From Ruminococcus sp. OA3 (GTDB lineage: Bacteria; Bacillota; Clostridia; Lachnospirales; Lachnospiraceae): DNA of 64,000 nt. Positions 54,109-62,561 of this stretch are shown in pieces; within the stretch, counting starts at the first letter, position 1; every line of letters starts with the position of its first letter. Below the pieces are notes generated by a model. The model saw nothing but the letters and a program-made list of their open reading frames with translations. It ran no database searches and was not told the DNA's origin. Position numbers and translations under genes: made by a program. The DNA lies in the NCBI RefSeq assembly GCF_022440845.1, contig NZ_JAKNTO010000001.1, positions 3,658,001 through 3,722,000 on the forward strand. Direction: 5' to 3'.

Positions 54109-54806
54109 AATCCCAATAAAATCTTTTTTTCCATTCTGGATACCTGCACCTGCGTCATTCCCATTTCTTTTGCAATGGCTGTCTGTGTCATATCCTGAAA
54201 ATATCTTTTATAAATCAGTTCACGTTCTTTTGCGTTCAGAGTTCCGAGAACTTCTGTGAGGACAATCCTGTCCAGCGCCGTTTCCTGGCTGTTTCCTTCC
54301 TCTTTCAGCTTGTCCATCAGCTCAATACTGTTGCCTTCGCTCTGATAAATGGTCTGCTGCAGAGACTCAATCTGAGCCCCTGCATCCATTGCTTCCACCA
54401 GCTCTTCCTCCGGCACCTCAATCGCAGCAGCAATCTCAGAAAGCGTCGGCTCTCTTCCCATCTGTTTTTCCAGCTGTTCTTTTGCCGCATACGCTTTGTG
54501 TCCTGTTTCTTTCAGCGAGCGGCTGACCTTTATCATTCCGTCATCCCGTAGAAAACGCTTCATCTCTCCCGCAATCATGGGAACAGCATACGTTGAAAAT
54601 CTGACCTCATAACTCAGATCAAACTTATCTACAGCTTTCAGCAGTCCAATGCATCCTATCTGGAACAAATCTTCCATATCGACCCCGCGGTTTGCAAAAC
54701 GCTTCACGATACTCCAGACAAGACCCATGTTCTCATTAATAATCGTATCTCTCGCTTCCTTATCCCCTTCGTGCGCCAATTCAATCAGGGCAAGGGTATG
54801 CTCCAT
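54090..54806 (-). CDS. sigF: RNA polymerase sigma-F factor
   Basis: A 238-residue sigma-70 family factor. Region 2 contains NMGLVWSIVKRFANRGVDME, DLFQIGCIGLLKAVDKFD and FSTYAVPMIAGEMKR; region 4 contains LNAKERELIYKRYFQDMTQ and AKEMGMTQVQVSRMEKK. It directs early forespore transcription and is held by SpoIIAB. GGAGG lies 5 nt before the ATG. Last gene of spoIIAA-spoIIAB-sigF. Confidence 0.97.
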   Translation of the reverse strand: MEHTLALIELAHEGDKEARDTIINENMGLVWSIVKRFANRGVDMEDLFQIGCIGLLKAVDKFDLSYEVRFSTYAVPMIAGEMKRFLRDDGMIKVSRSLKETGHKAYAAKEQLEKQMGREPTLSEIAAAIEVPEEELVEAMDAGAQIESLQQTIYQSEGNSIELMDKLKEEGNSQETALDRIVLTEVLGTLNAKERELIYKRYFQDMTQTAIAKEMGMTQVQVSRMEKKILLGLRGKLL

Positions 54807-54818
54807 ACTTCCTCCTTC

Positions 54819-55265
54819 TCATTCCGGAAACTCACCAATACGGCTTCCGACTGTCTTTTTCATGTGAACTTCTGTCCCTTTTCCGGGCTCCGATACCACA
54901 ACGACCTCGTCCATGAAGGCTTCCATAAAAGCAAATCCCATACCGGATCTGTTCCACTCCGGTTTTGTTGTAAAAAGAGGTTCCATCGCCTTTTTTACAT
55001 CTTCGATTCCTTTTCCATGATCGATCACTGTAAGATACAGTTCATGACCAACCGTTTTACATTCAATTCTGATCTTATGTACTTCGCTCTCGTATCCATG
55101 AATGATTGAATTTGTGATCGCCTCCGATACTGCTGTTTTTACATCTGCAACCTCCTCGAGTGTGGGATTTAACTGCGTGCAGAATGCCGCAACCGCCACC
55201 CTGGCAAACCCTTCATTGCAGGAGCGGCTGTCAAATTCAATGCTCATTTCATTCGTGTTCTCCAT
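54819..55265 (-). CDS. spoIIAB: Anti-sigma-F factor and kinase SpoIIAB
   Basis: A 148-residue GHKL ATPase: N-box EAITNSIIHGY (48-58), G1 box DHGKGI (82-87), G2 box SGMGFAFM (107-114). It binds sigma-F and phosphorylates SpoIIAA. It overlaps the end of spoIIAA by 17 bp and is 12 bp before sigF. Confidence 0.97.
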   Translation of the reverse strand: MENTNEMSIEFDSRSCNEGFARVAVAAFCTQLNPTLEEVADVKTAVSEAITNSIIHGYESEVHKIRIECKTVGHELYLTVIDHGKGIEDVKKAMEPLFTTKPEWNRSGMGFAFMEAFMDEVVVVSEPGKGTEVHMKKTVGSRIGEFPE

Positions 55266-55614
55266 ACTGTTCCCCTTTCTGATTCCCCTTGATATTCCAT
55301 TTTTTCTCCCTGCTGATCGATATCAGTTTATATATTCCTGACATATGGAGCAGTTTATCAATCCGGTCATTTACATGCACCGCCTCTACATTCCCGCCGA
55401 TCAGGTTGATATTTCTATATCTCCCCATGATCACTCCGATCCCTGAACTGTCCATAAAATCCGTTTCCCTGAAGTCAAAAATGATTCGCCGAATATTTTT
55501 TTGCTCCATAATCCAGTCCGTCTTCTGATTCAGCATTTCCGCAATATGATGATCTAATTCTTTCGGAACGAAAACTGTAAGGCTCGTCCCACTTACACGA
55601 AACATGTCATCCAT
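55249..55614 (-). CDS. spoIIAA: Anti-anti-sigma factor SpoIIAA
   Basis: A 121-residue STAS protein with the phosphorylated Ser in FMDSSGIGVIMGRY (Ser56/57). Unphosphorylated SpoIIAA frees sigma-F from SpoIIAB. AAGGGAG precedes the ATG. No convincing sigma-H promoter was found in the 140 bp upstream (55615-55754), though one is expected. Confidence 0.96.
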   Translation of the reverse strand: MDDMFRVSGTSLTVFVPKELDHHIAEMLNQKTDWIMEQKNIRRIIFDFRETDFMDSSGIGVIMGRYRNINLIGGNVEAVHVNDRIDKLLHMSGIYKLISISREKKWNIKGNQKGEQYGEHE

Positions 55615-55754
55615 ACGATCTTATACTCCCTTATTTAATTTTTTCCAACTGTTCATGGCGGCGGAAATATCGATATAAAACAAGGTCGGGCTTATGAGCC
55701 GTCCAGAACAGTTACTTTTTTTAATAAAACTCTCCCCTTAACCCCGCCAGAATC

Positions 55755-55793
55755 AAAACGGGGATACACAGTCTCCTGCGCATCCCCGTTTTA
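55755..55793 (-). terminator. Terminator of folC-TPR operon
   Basis: Minus-strand arms AAAACGGGGAT and ATCCCCGTTTT with CGCAG/CTGTG inner pairing, after the TPR stop. Confidence 0.88.
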
Positions 55794-55802
55794 GAGGTTT
55801 CT

Positions 55803-57335
55803 CTATTCTTCGTAAATGTCCCCGGTATCACCTTCATTTCCGGAATCTGTCGGGGAACCATCCCCTTCGCCCTCATTCCCTTCCGGACTTCCTTCGTCTT
55901 CCTCACCGTCACCGGCGGACGTTTCCCCATCTCCATCTGCATCCAGGATATCCTGGCCGCTGTTGATGGCATCGATATACGCCTGTGCACTCGATGCACG
56001 CCGCGTATCCGGATTCTGTGTAATGATCTCCTGGAAATACTTCAATGCATTTTGTGTATCACCGCTTTCACGGTAACAATGTGCCAAAACATTCAGCACT
56101 TCATAATCCGTATTATCGATCTCCAGAGCCTGCATCAGCTGCGTGATTGCTGTCGCATAATCCTGCTGATCAAACGCCTCAATTCCCGCCGATTTGAATT
56201 TTGAAAACAGTGTGGACCTTATATCCGCATAGATATTGTCATAGATCGCCTTCGCGTCTACCGACAACAGCTCCACGTTCACCTCAGCAAGTGAGTTTGC
56301 TGCGTTCGTATAATTTTCTTCCTGATAGGCACTCCATGCTTTGATCAGGTTTTCATAACTGGTCACACGCTCATCCGCCTGGGAAATCTGATCCTGTGCG
56401 GATGTTACAGTTTCTTCCGATTCCTTTATCTTATCTTCCATCTTAGACAGCTCTGCCGCCTGGCTGGCCATCGTATTGCTGTACTCCGTAACCTTATGAT
56501 TCGCCTCACGGTTAATGCTCTGTACCCTTGCCGGAACAAACAGAAACCATACGACACACGCCCCCACAACAAGGCCAAAACCGATATTCAGGACCGTAGA
56601 AAACACAGAGCTCTCTCTGAAAGCAGGGGGCAGAATAACATCATTTACACCCATCTGCTCTTCCCGTTCTTCACGTTTACTCCTCCTGAAATTCCATCTT
56701 GATTCCAGATTCGTATGCGTGCCGGTCTGTTCGTCGACTTCTCTGAGAAAGCGCAGCGTTGTGGAGTTTGTCTTATCAATTTTTGCTGCCTTTTTGAGAA
56801 TCCGCCTGGCCTTCTCGTATTCTTTCTCATGAATATAATTCAGCGCAAGCAGATGGTATGCTTTGATCAGTTTAGGATTCTGTGTCAGAATCTTTTTCAA
56901 CTGAATCACCGCCACATCAGAACTGCCGTTTCTGCAGCAACCCAGCGCCTCATTATATTTTTTTATCGTTTGATTGATTCCATCCAGCTTATTGGCGTTT
57001 GCCTGCAGCCTGTCAATATATTCTGCCGCTATATTCCCTTCCGGCATGATATTCTTGCTGATCACCCATTCACTCAGCGCAGAGACAGCTTCTCCCGTCT
57101 CGAAATACACCAGGCCAAGCAGATTTCTCGCCTGTATATTCAGTTTATTAAATTTCAAACTCCGTTTCAGCAGATCGATCGCTCCGGACAAGTCTCGGAT
57201 TTCCGCCTTTTCAAGCCCCTGATTATAATAGAGATTCGAAAGAAGATATGCTTTTTTCTGCACCACTACATCGAACCCGCACTTTGGGCAGTGTGAGGAT
57301 TCATTCAACAGAGCACCGCAGTTCATACAATTCAT
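55803..57335 (-). CDS. Zinc-ribbon TPR membrane protein
   Basis: A 510-residue protein. The N-terminus is a zinc ribbon (CMNCG...CPKCG, about 3-20). TPR-like helices fill about 30-200, a membrane segment lies near 245-265, a coiled-coil follows (about 270-330) and further TPR repeats (about 340-460). The tail (about 465-510) is rich in Gly, Glu and Asp. This suggests a cytosolic ribbon and outside TPR domain that assemble a complex; the partner is unknown. The start is the ATG at 57335 after GAGAGG; a GTG five codons upstream is poorly placed. Downstream of folC and a 51-codon gene. Confidence 0.82.
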   Translation of the reverse strand: MNCMNCGALLNESSHCPKCGFDVVVQKKAYLLSNLYYNQGLEKAEIRDLSGAIDLLKRSLKFNKLNIQARNLLGLVYFETGEAVSALSEWVISKNIMPEGNIAAEYIDRLQANANKLDGINQTIKKYNEALGCCRNGSSDVAVIQLKKILTQNPKLIKAYHLLALNYIHEKEYEKARRILKKAAKIDKTNSTTLRFLREVDEQTGTHTNLESRWNFRRSKREEREEQMGVNDVILPPAFRESSVFSTVLNIGFGLVVGACVVWFLFVPARVQSINREANHKVTEYSNTMASQAAELSKMEDKIKESEETVTSAQDQISQADERVTSYENLIKAWSAYQEENYTNAANSLAEVNVELLSVDAKAIYDNIYADIRSTLFSKFKSAGIEAFDQQDYATAITQLMQALEIDNTDYEVLNVLAHCYRESGDTQNALKYFQEIITQNPDTRRASSAQAYIDAINSGQDILDADGDGETSAGDGEEDEGSPEGNEGEGDGSPTDSGNEGDTGDIYEE

Positions 57336-57346
57336 CTGTATTCCTC

Positions 57347-57502
57347 TCACTCTTTCTTCGTTTTCGTCTGTCCGCCCGCATCCAGCATTTCTTTCAGAAT
57401 ATCAATCACGTCAGTCAGATCTCTGTTGTATACGGCATTCTCCACTTCATCTACATCCAGACTCGGTTTGAATTTTTTCAGTTCTTCTTCATAATTTATC
57501 AT
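57347..57502 (-). CDS. Small acidic protein between folC and the TPR gene, 51 residues
   Basis: Below usual cutoffs. It starts MINYEEELKKFKPSLDVDEV and continues ENAVYNRDLTDVIDILKEML with a basic tail. No membrane segment; predicted mostly helical. AAGGAG lies 8 nt before the ATG inside folC, the gene overlaps folC by 14 bp, and the TPR start follows 11 nt after its stop. Its tight fit and good ribosome site support a real gene. No family recognised. Confidence 0.75.
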   Translation of the reverse strand: MINYEEELKKFKPSLDVDEVENAVYNRDLTDVIDILKEMLDAGGQTKTKKE

Positions 57503-58781
57503 TTTCGTATCTCCTTAGACACTTCTTGATCTCCCCCACAAGATACAGGGACCCCACGCAGAACAAAAGACCATCCCCCCGCATTGTGCATGCCTCATCA
57601 AACGCCTTGCCGATATCAGGCTGTTCATGCACCTTGCGGCACCCGTTCTTCCGAAACTCCTCTGCAAGCGCCCCTGCAGGTACGCTGCGTTCGCCTTCAA
57701 TCTGAGCAGCAACGACAGCATCCGGCTGAATCTGCCGGCAGATTTCAGCGATCATTTCCCTGTACCGCTTGTCTGCAACTGCGGAAAATAAAATTGTAAT
57801 CTTATAATCCTTTTTAAAATGAACTGCCGTCTCCACAAACCTGCGTACACCGTCTTCATTATGGGCCCCGTCCACGATCACTCCGGGAAGTATCGTTTCC
57901 ATACGGCCTTCCCACCTTGTGCCTGCAATTCCTCGTCTGAGCACCTCGTCCTTCAGACCATGTACATTACTCAGGACCTTCATCGTAAAATAAGCCAGGG
58001 ATGCATTCATCATCTGATATGCGGCCACATACGGAATCGCCAGTTCATCCGCTCCATCAAATAGAAATCTGATTCCCTCCGGAGTATTACTGATCGCCTT
58101 ATACATGGACTCCTCCAGCATAAATGCCGGGCTTCCAAGTTCATCCGCACGTCTTTTTATCACCGCTGCCGCATCCGGATTGCACCCGTCAAATATCACG
58201 GGAACTCCCGGCTTGATAATGCCGGCTTTTTCGGCGGCGATCTTATCCACAGTGTCCCCCAGATATTCTGTATGGTCGAGGCTGATCGATGTAATAATGC
58301 ATGCAAGAGGATGCGAAACCGTGTTCGTCGCATCCAGCCTCCCGCCCAGTCCGGTCTCCAGCACAGCATACTCGACCTGTTTTTCCTGAAAATAAAGCAT
58401 CCCTACAGCAAACAGGATCTCAAAGTAGCTCGGATGTTCCCGTCCTTCTGCCACAAATTCGTCAATCACCTGCTTTACCCTGCCAAACAATCTGACAAAG
58501 GACGCATTATCCATCATTTCGCCGTTCACGCGAAAACGTTCATTCATACTCACCAGATGCGGAGACGTAAACAAACCACAGGAAAGTCCACCTTCCTGCA
58601 GCATCGATGCCAGATAAGCACATACGCTGCCTTTCCCATTCGTCCCTGCCACATGAATCACCTTCATAGTGTTCTGCGGATCTCCCACACGGCGAAGAAG
58701 TTCTTTTGCATGAGCAAGCGGTTCTTTAATCGCAAATCGCGGAATCTGTTCTATATAAGTAACTGCTTCTGTATAATTCAA
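57489..58781 (-). CDS. folC: Folylpolyglutamate synthase/dihydrofolate synthase
   Basis: A 430-residue Mur-ligase-fold enzyme that adds glutamate to folates. P-loop GTNGKGSV, ETGLGGRLDATN, SISLDHTEYLGDT and VDGAHNEDG are present. I place the start at TTG (58779-58781), giving the usual MNYTEAVTYIE start; GGTGG lies 7 nt upstream. GTG codons four and three codons further up are inside the hairpin arm and lack a site. The start is moderately sure. Confidence 0.94.
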   Translation of the reverse strand: MNYTEAVTYIEQIPRFAIKEPLAHAKELLRRVGDPQNTMKVIHVAGTNGKGSVCAYLASMLQEGGLSCGLFTSPHLVSMNERFRVNGEMMDNASFVRLFGRVKQVIDEFVAEGREHPSYFEILFAVGMLYFQEKQVEYAVLETGLGGRLDATNTVSHPLACIITSISLDHTEYLGDTVDKIAAEKAGIIKPGVPVIFDGCNPDAAAVIKRRADELGSPAFMLEESMYKAISNTPEGIRFLFDGADELAIPYVAAYQMMNASLAYFTMKVLSNVHGLKDEVLRRGIAGTRWEGRMETILPGVIVDGAHNEDGVRRFVETAVHFKKDYKITILFSAVADKRYREMIAEICRQIQPDAVVAAQIEGERSVPAGALAEEFRKNGCRKVHEQPDIGKAFDEACTMRGDGLLFCVGSLYLVGEIKKCLRRYENDKL

Positions 58782-58858
58782 AAAAACCACCACTTTACAT
58801 GTATTCCGTCAAAAACTTTTGACTCTTATACATTATAATAAGTGGTGGTTATTTGCAA
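58779..58858 (-). terminator. Inverted repeat (terminator-like) whose loop holds the folC promoter
   Basis: Minus-strand arms AACCACCACTT (58840-58850) and AAGTGGTGGTT (58785-58795) with seven T after. The 44-nt loop contains TATAAT (58832-58837) and a second hairpin GTCAAAA/TTTTGAC. TTGCAA (58853-58858) is the best -35 at a short 15-bp spacing. Confidence 0.65.
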
Positions 58859-58891
58859 GTGGTTTATGTCGCAACTTTTGACTTTCTTCTA

Positions 58892-59362
58892 TTAATTTCC
58901 GCCTGTCATCAGTTCAACTGCAGATTTTGCCGCTGCCTTTCCTCCGGCGTTTCCGGTCGTACTGACAAGCTTATCATAATCCACTACACCGCTTCCAAAT
59001 CCATTCAGCACAACGGAGACATCGTTTACATGTGCAGCTTCCGCTACAGGCTGTGCATCGACGGATTTATCCGGTGTCACGACCAGCACATCAACATCTT
59101 CAGACAACATTCCGATACACTCTGATACCATTTTTTTGTCATTTCCGTCCAGGCTTACGATTCGGCAGTCATAACCCAGACTGCCCGCTTCTGCTCTCAG
59201 CTCATCTGCAAACGCTTCCGTATCCTGATCCATGTCATAACACAGATAACCAATGACACCGTTCACTTCCTCATTGCTCGCAGCGCTTTCCGTTCCGCAT
59301 GCGGTAAGCATCCCTGCCATAATAACGCCTGCAATCGCCATACCTAATGTTCTCGCCTTCAT
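58892..59362 (-). CDS. Truncated sugar-binding-type lipoprotein (single lobe)
   Basis: A 156-residue protein with a lipoprotein signal (LTACG, Cys22) and then one lobe of a periplasmic-binding fold of the ribose type (VIGYLCYDMDQDTEAFADEL, SEDVDVLVVTPDKSVDAQPV, DYDKLVSTTGNAGGKAAAKS). Full-length members are about 300-350 residues; the second lobe is missing, and only 40 nt separate the stop from the next hairpin. It may be a remnant or a deliberate half-protein. AGGAGG precedes the ATG. No ABC permease or ATPase is adjacent. Confidence 0.8.
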   Translation of the reverse strand: MKARTLGMAIAGVIMAGMLTACGTESAASNEEVNGVIGYLCYDMDQDTEAFADELRAEAGSLGYDCRIVSLDGNDKKMVSECIGMLSEDVDVLVVTPDKSVDAQPVAEAAHVNDVSVVLNGFGSGVVDYDKLVSTTGNAGGKAAAKSAVELMTGGN

Positions 59363-59627
59363 AATCAGTTCCTCCTCATAATATAAAATTAAAATTTTAA
59401 GGCCTTTCGCCTTCTGTTTAGGTTTATGCACCAATCATTCATTTAATGTTTTTGTTTTGTTTATCTTATATTTAGAACATACCACTAAACCCTCCATCAG
59501 TCAACACTAAAACACCCGGTTTTTCATATTTGTTTATTATGTACATTAAACTGTTTAATAGCACTACTTTTTTCATCATTTTAACTTTACACCTTTAAAT
59601 CCCTCATAAAATCGCAGTTTTATTTTT

Positions 59628-59666
59628 AAAAAACAAAAGACATCGGTGTAGGATCCGATGTCTTTT
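59628..59666 (-). terminator. Orphan terminator in the spacer
   Basis: Minus-strand arms AAAAGACATCGG and CCGATGTCTTTT around 8 nt, then GTTTTTT. No gene ends before it, so it closes either a small RNA or a leader. Confidence 0.85.
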
Positions 59667-59756
59667 GCACATGAGAATTATATAGAGTAAATTAGTCAAT
59701 AGGCTTGTTTATTAAACTATCAATTGTTTATTACCATGTGTTTCAATTCTTTATAT

Positions 59757-59786
59757 ATAATATTATACTGCCACCTTATATGTCAA
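59757..59786 (-). promoter_or_regulatory. Promoter reading toward the orphan terminator
   Basis: Minus-strand TTGACA (59781-59786, perfect), 18-bp spacer, TATTAT (59757-59762). TATAAT also occurs at 13 bp. The transcript to 59628 would be about 120 nt. Confidence 0.55.
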
Positions 59787-59988
59787 TGCATTTCAAATAA
59801 TTTTATCATCTTTATTCATATTATACGTTAAACTGTTTATTTCAAATATGTTTTTTGTCAACTATTTGTGTCTTATCTTCTTTTCCTTTGCATGTTCTAT
59901 ATTAATCTTTTTTCATCAAAAAAACAATTATATTTACAAGCATTTCATTAAAGTTTTCTGCTGTTTCCCCAAAAAATTCCCGGGCATC

Positions 59989-60021
59989 AAAAAAAGACCG
60001 CACTTTTAAAGCAGCACGGCC
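59989..60021 (-). terminator. Terminator of the oxidoreductase gene
   Basis: Minus-strand arms GGCCGTGC and GTGCGGTC (G-U pairs included) around 10 nt, then seven T. Confidence 0.82.
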
Positions 60022-60049
60022 TTTACTCTCATTTACACCCCATACAGGA

Positions 60050-61186
60050 TCAGATCTCCACCCATACATTTCCGTTTGCATTACTCTCAACACAGGCATC
60101 AACAAAGCGAACACCGTTAATACCGTCCTCAATGTCCGGATAAATGTATTGCTTTTCTGTTGCTCCATCTTTTCTTGCAATGACATCCCGGCAGAACGCC
60201 TCATAGATGTTTCCAAACGCCTCGTAATATCCTTCTGGATGACCAGCCGGCAAATGTGACATGCCGAGGCTCTGTTCACCATTGTAATCACGGTTCATAG
60301 CCAGATACTGAACAGGCTCACCAAGACGTGCAAATTTCAGCAGTCCCTGTTTGCCGTGATACCACTCAAGACTTCCTTCTGTTCCGTAGATACGGATGCG
60401 AACATCTGCATCATGACCGATAGCTACGATGGAAGACCAGAGATTTCCAGAAGCCCCGTTGCTGAGCTGCAGCATCACATTACTGTTCGTCTCAAGCGGC
60501 AATCCATCAACTGTATTGTCAAACCGGGCCAGTACTTTCGTAATATCAAGCCCTGTTGCTGCATGGATCAAGGACTCCAGATGTGTCCCGATATCCACTG
60601 TACACAGTGAGCCATTCGCTCTCTCAGGATCAATCCGCCACATCTTTTTACGGGTCTCTTCATCGCGCAGTCCCAGAAGCAGCCAATCCTGCGGATACTC
60701 GGTTGTCACGTATACGATATCTCCTATTTTTCCCGCTTCGACCATCTCTCTGGCCTGGCGAACCATCGCATATCCATGATATGAATAAGTAACCGCAAAA
60801 CAAAGATTGTTTTCCTTTGCCAGTTTTTCCAATTCCTTCGCCTGTTCAACCGTCGATGTGACCGGTTTGTCACATATTACGTGGATTCCTTTCTCAAGAA
60901 ACGTTTTCGCAATGTCATAGTGCGTATCGTTCGGTGTCGTAATTGCAACAAAATCAATGCCATCCTCGCGGGAACTTTCCATTTCTGCCATTTCCTTATA
61001 ACTGGCATACACGCGGCTCTTATCCTCCACATTCCACGCTTCCGCAGCTTCTGCATTTTTTTCCGGATTTCTTGTAAAACATCCAGCCGTCAGTTTGGCA
61101 AATCCTCCAAGAAATGCCCCTCTTCTGTGCACATCTCCGATAAATGCTCCATTACCCCCGCCTATCATACCATACTTCAGATACAT
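60050..61186 (-). CDS. Gfo/Idh/MocA-family oxidoreductase
   Basis: A 378-residue NAD(P)-dependent sugar or cyclitol dehydrogenase. Rossmann motif GMIGGGNGAFIG (6-17), the catalytic CDKPVT (EKP-type), and the C-terminal beta-sheet with DIGTHLESL and SLEWYHGKQG. The substrate is unknown; relatives use myo-inositol, scyllo-inositol or glucose derivatives. The divergent LacI gene probably controls it. GGAGG lies 11 nt before the ATG. Confidence 0.9.
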   Translation of the reverse strand: MYLKYGMIGGGNGAFIGDVHRRGAFLGGFAKLTAGCFTRNPEKNAEAAEAWNVEDKSRVYASYKEMAEMESSREDGIDFVAITTPNDTHYDIAKTFLEKGIHVICDKPVTSTVEQAKELEKLAKENNLCFAVTYSYHGYAMVRQAREMVEAGKIGDIVYVTTEYPQDWLLLGLRDEETRKKMWRIDPERANGSLCTVDIGTHLESLIHAATGLDITKVLARFDNTVDGLPLETNSNVMLQLSNGASGNLWSSIVAIGHDADVRIRIYGTEGSLEWYHGKQGLLKFARLGEPVQYLAMNRDYNGEQSLGMSHLPAGHPEGYYEAFGNIYEAFCRDVIARKDGATEKQYIYPDIEDGINGVRFVDACVESNANGNVWVEI

Positions 61187-61373
61187 AACACTTCATACCT
61201 CCTATACTCTTAATGTTTGTTTAAAAAACACCCCTAAACACCATCACCAGTAAACCGCCGATGATTGTTTGATATTTTTAGAGTAATACAGATGCAGATG
61301 CATGTCAATTCAGATTCTTGCACAGATTCCGTAAAATCATCAAAATATTGCATTTATATAATTTTATATTTTT

Positions 61374-61385
61374 CTAAACGTTTAG
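61374..61385. promoter_or_regulatory. LacI-type operator upstream of the lacI-family gene
   Basis: CTAAACGTTTAG is a perfect 12-bp palindrome with the central CG typical of LacI-family sites. It lies 72 bp before the regulator start in the divergent region. A TTGACA (61303-61308, minus) nearby may be the -35 of the oxidoreductase promoter. Confidence 0.62.
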
Positions 61386-61456
61386 TATGGATTGCAAACA
61401 AATTGTATGTTATGATGTGTAATAAGAATAAACAAAATGGGAGGCTTCAGAAATCT

Positions 61457-62473
61457 ATGAAAATGACTGTAAGGAAAATCGCCGAAGCTGCTGGCGTCTC
61501 TCCAGCCGCTGTCTCACTGGTTTTAAATGACAAGCCCGGAGTCCGGCCGGAACTCCGTGCCCAGATTACTGACCTGTTGCTTCAGAATGGGTATTCCATC
61601 CGCAAAAAAGAAGAAGCGGCTCCGAAACGTATTCTCTATCTTTACTACAGGGATCCTTCCTGGACTCCTTATATGCGCAATGAATTCAGTACCCGCGTGA
61701 TGGAAGGTGTAGAGCACGCATGCCGGCAAAAGCAGTACTCCCTGTCCATCGCCAATGCCAGTTACGAAACATTAAACCGGGTCCTGGAAGATGCCCAGAA
61801 TACAAGCTGCGACGGTATTGTATTTCTTGGTACCGAATATAAACACAGAGATTACCAACGCTTTGAAAATTTCCCGGTGCCTCTCGTCGTAGTGGACCGG
61901 GTGTTCAGCGGCTGCTCCGTGAACTGTTTTAGTGTCGACGGAGAGATGGGTTGCTATCAGGCACTATCCCATTTGAAAGAACTCGGTCATACAAATATTG
62001 GATATGTCACCAGTCAGCAGGAATACGGGACCCATCTGGATACAGAAATCAATTTTATTCACATGCTGGAAAAGCTCGAACTTCCCTTCCAGAAAGAACA
62101 TCTCTATCATCTGGATTACTTTCAGAAGGACCTGCAGAAAAATTTTCTGGAACTGCTGAGCCAGCGTTCCTCTCTGCCAACGGCCATCGTCGCTGGCAAC
62201 GATATCATGGCTGCTGCTGTTGTCTTTGCCCTGATACAAAAGGGGCTGAAAGTCCCGGAAGATATCTCAGTCGTAGGCTTTGACGATTCCAATGTCTGCC
62301 ATATGACTTCCCCGGCTATGTCTTCCGTCCACATTAATGCGGAACGGCTGGGCGAACTTTCCATCGAACGTCTGCACCATCTGATGACCTCCGGCACTCA
62401 CGATATCCAGAGAACCTATCTGGGCACCTCGCTCTCCCTGCGCGGCACGACAGCTCCGCCCAGAAAAGACTGA
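61457..62473 (+). CDS. LacI-family transcriptional regulator
   Basis: A 338-residue regulator: HTH MTVRKIAEAAGVSPAAVSLV then LNDKPGVRPELR, hinge, and a sugar-binding core (HLKELGHTNIGYVTS, AIVAGNDIMAAAVV, SVVGFDDSNV). The start is the ATG at 61457; GGAGG is 12 nt upstream, a little far, and the frame stays open 64 codons further without a site. Divergent from the oxidoreductase; a palindromic operator lies between them. Confidence 0.93.
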   Translation: MKMTVRKIAEAAGVSPAAVSLVLNDKPGVRPELRAQITDLLLQNGYSIRKKEEAAPKRILYLYYRDPSWTPYMRNEFSTRVMEGVEHACRQKQYSLSIANASYETLNRVLEDAQNTSCDGIVFLGTEYKHRDYQRFENFPVPLVVVDRVFSGCSVNCFSVDGEMGCYQALSHLKELGHTNIGYVTSQQEYGTHLDTEINFIHMLEKLELPFQKEHLYHLDYFQKDLQKNFLELLSQRSSLPTAIVAGNDIMAAAVVFALIQKGLKVPEDISVVGFDDSNVCHMTSPAMSSVHINAERLGELSIERLHHLMTSGTHDIQRTYLGTSLSLRGTTAPPRKD

Positions 62474-62487
62474 GCGCCTCTGAATAC

Positions 62488-62538
62488 AAAAAAGAATCTT
62501 CAGACACAGCAACAGCTGTATCTTCAGATTCTTTTTTT
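62488..62538. terminator. Bidirectional terminator between lacI-family and sulfatase genes
   Basis: Arms AAAAAAGAATCT and AGATTCTTTTTTT with inner ACAGC/GCTGT pairing; serves both converging genes. Confidence 0.88.
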
Positions 62539-62561
62539 GTACTGATGCTCCGCCGCTTTAT

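Larger units (their letters stand above)
59363..60049. promoter_or_regulatory. 687-bp AT-rich spacer with palindromic operator-like sites
   Basis: No gene is supported. It has palindromes ATTAAAC-T-GTTTAAT (59545-59559, perfect), TTAAAC-T-GTTTAT (59828-59840) and GTTTA-T-TAAAC (59707-59717), alike in half-site to CTAAACGTTTAG near lacI. It also holds a promoter-terminator pair (59757-59786 and 59628-59666) and the oxidoreductase terminator. Confidence 0.6.

Noticed and set aside
55615-55754. Sigma-H promoter for spoIIAA
   Set aside because: Expected from Bacillus, but no sequence close to AGGA...GAAT with correct spacing could be supported.
59902-60291. Minus-strand open frame of 129 codons
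   Set aside because: It overlaps the oxidoreductase gene in another frame and runs through its terminator.
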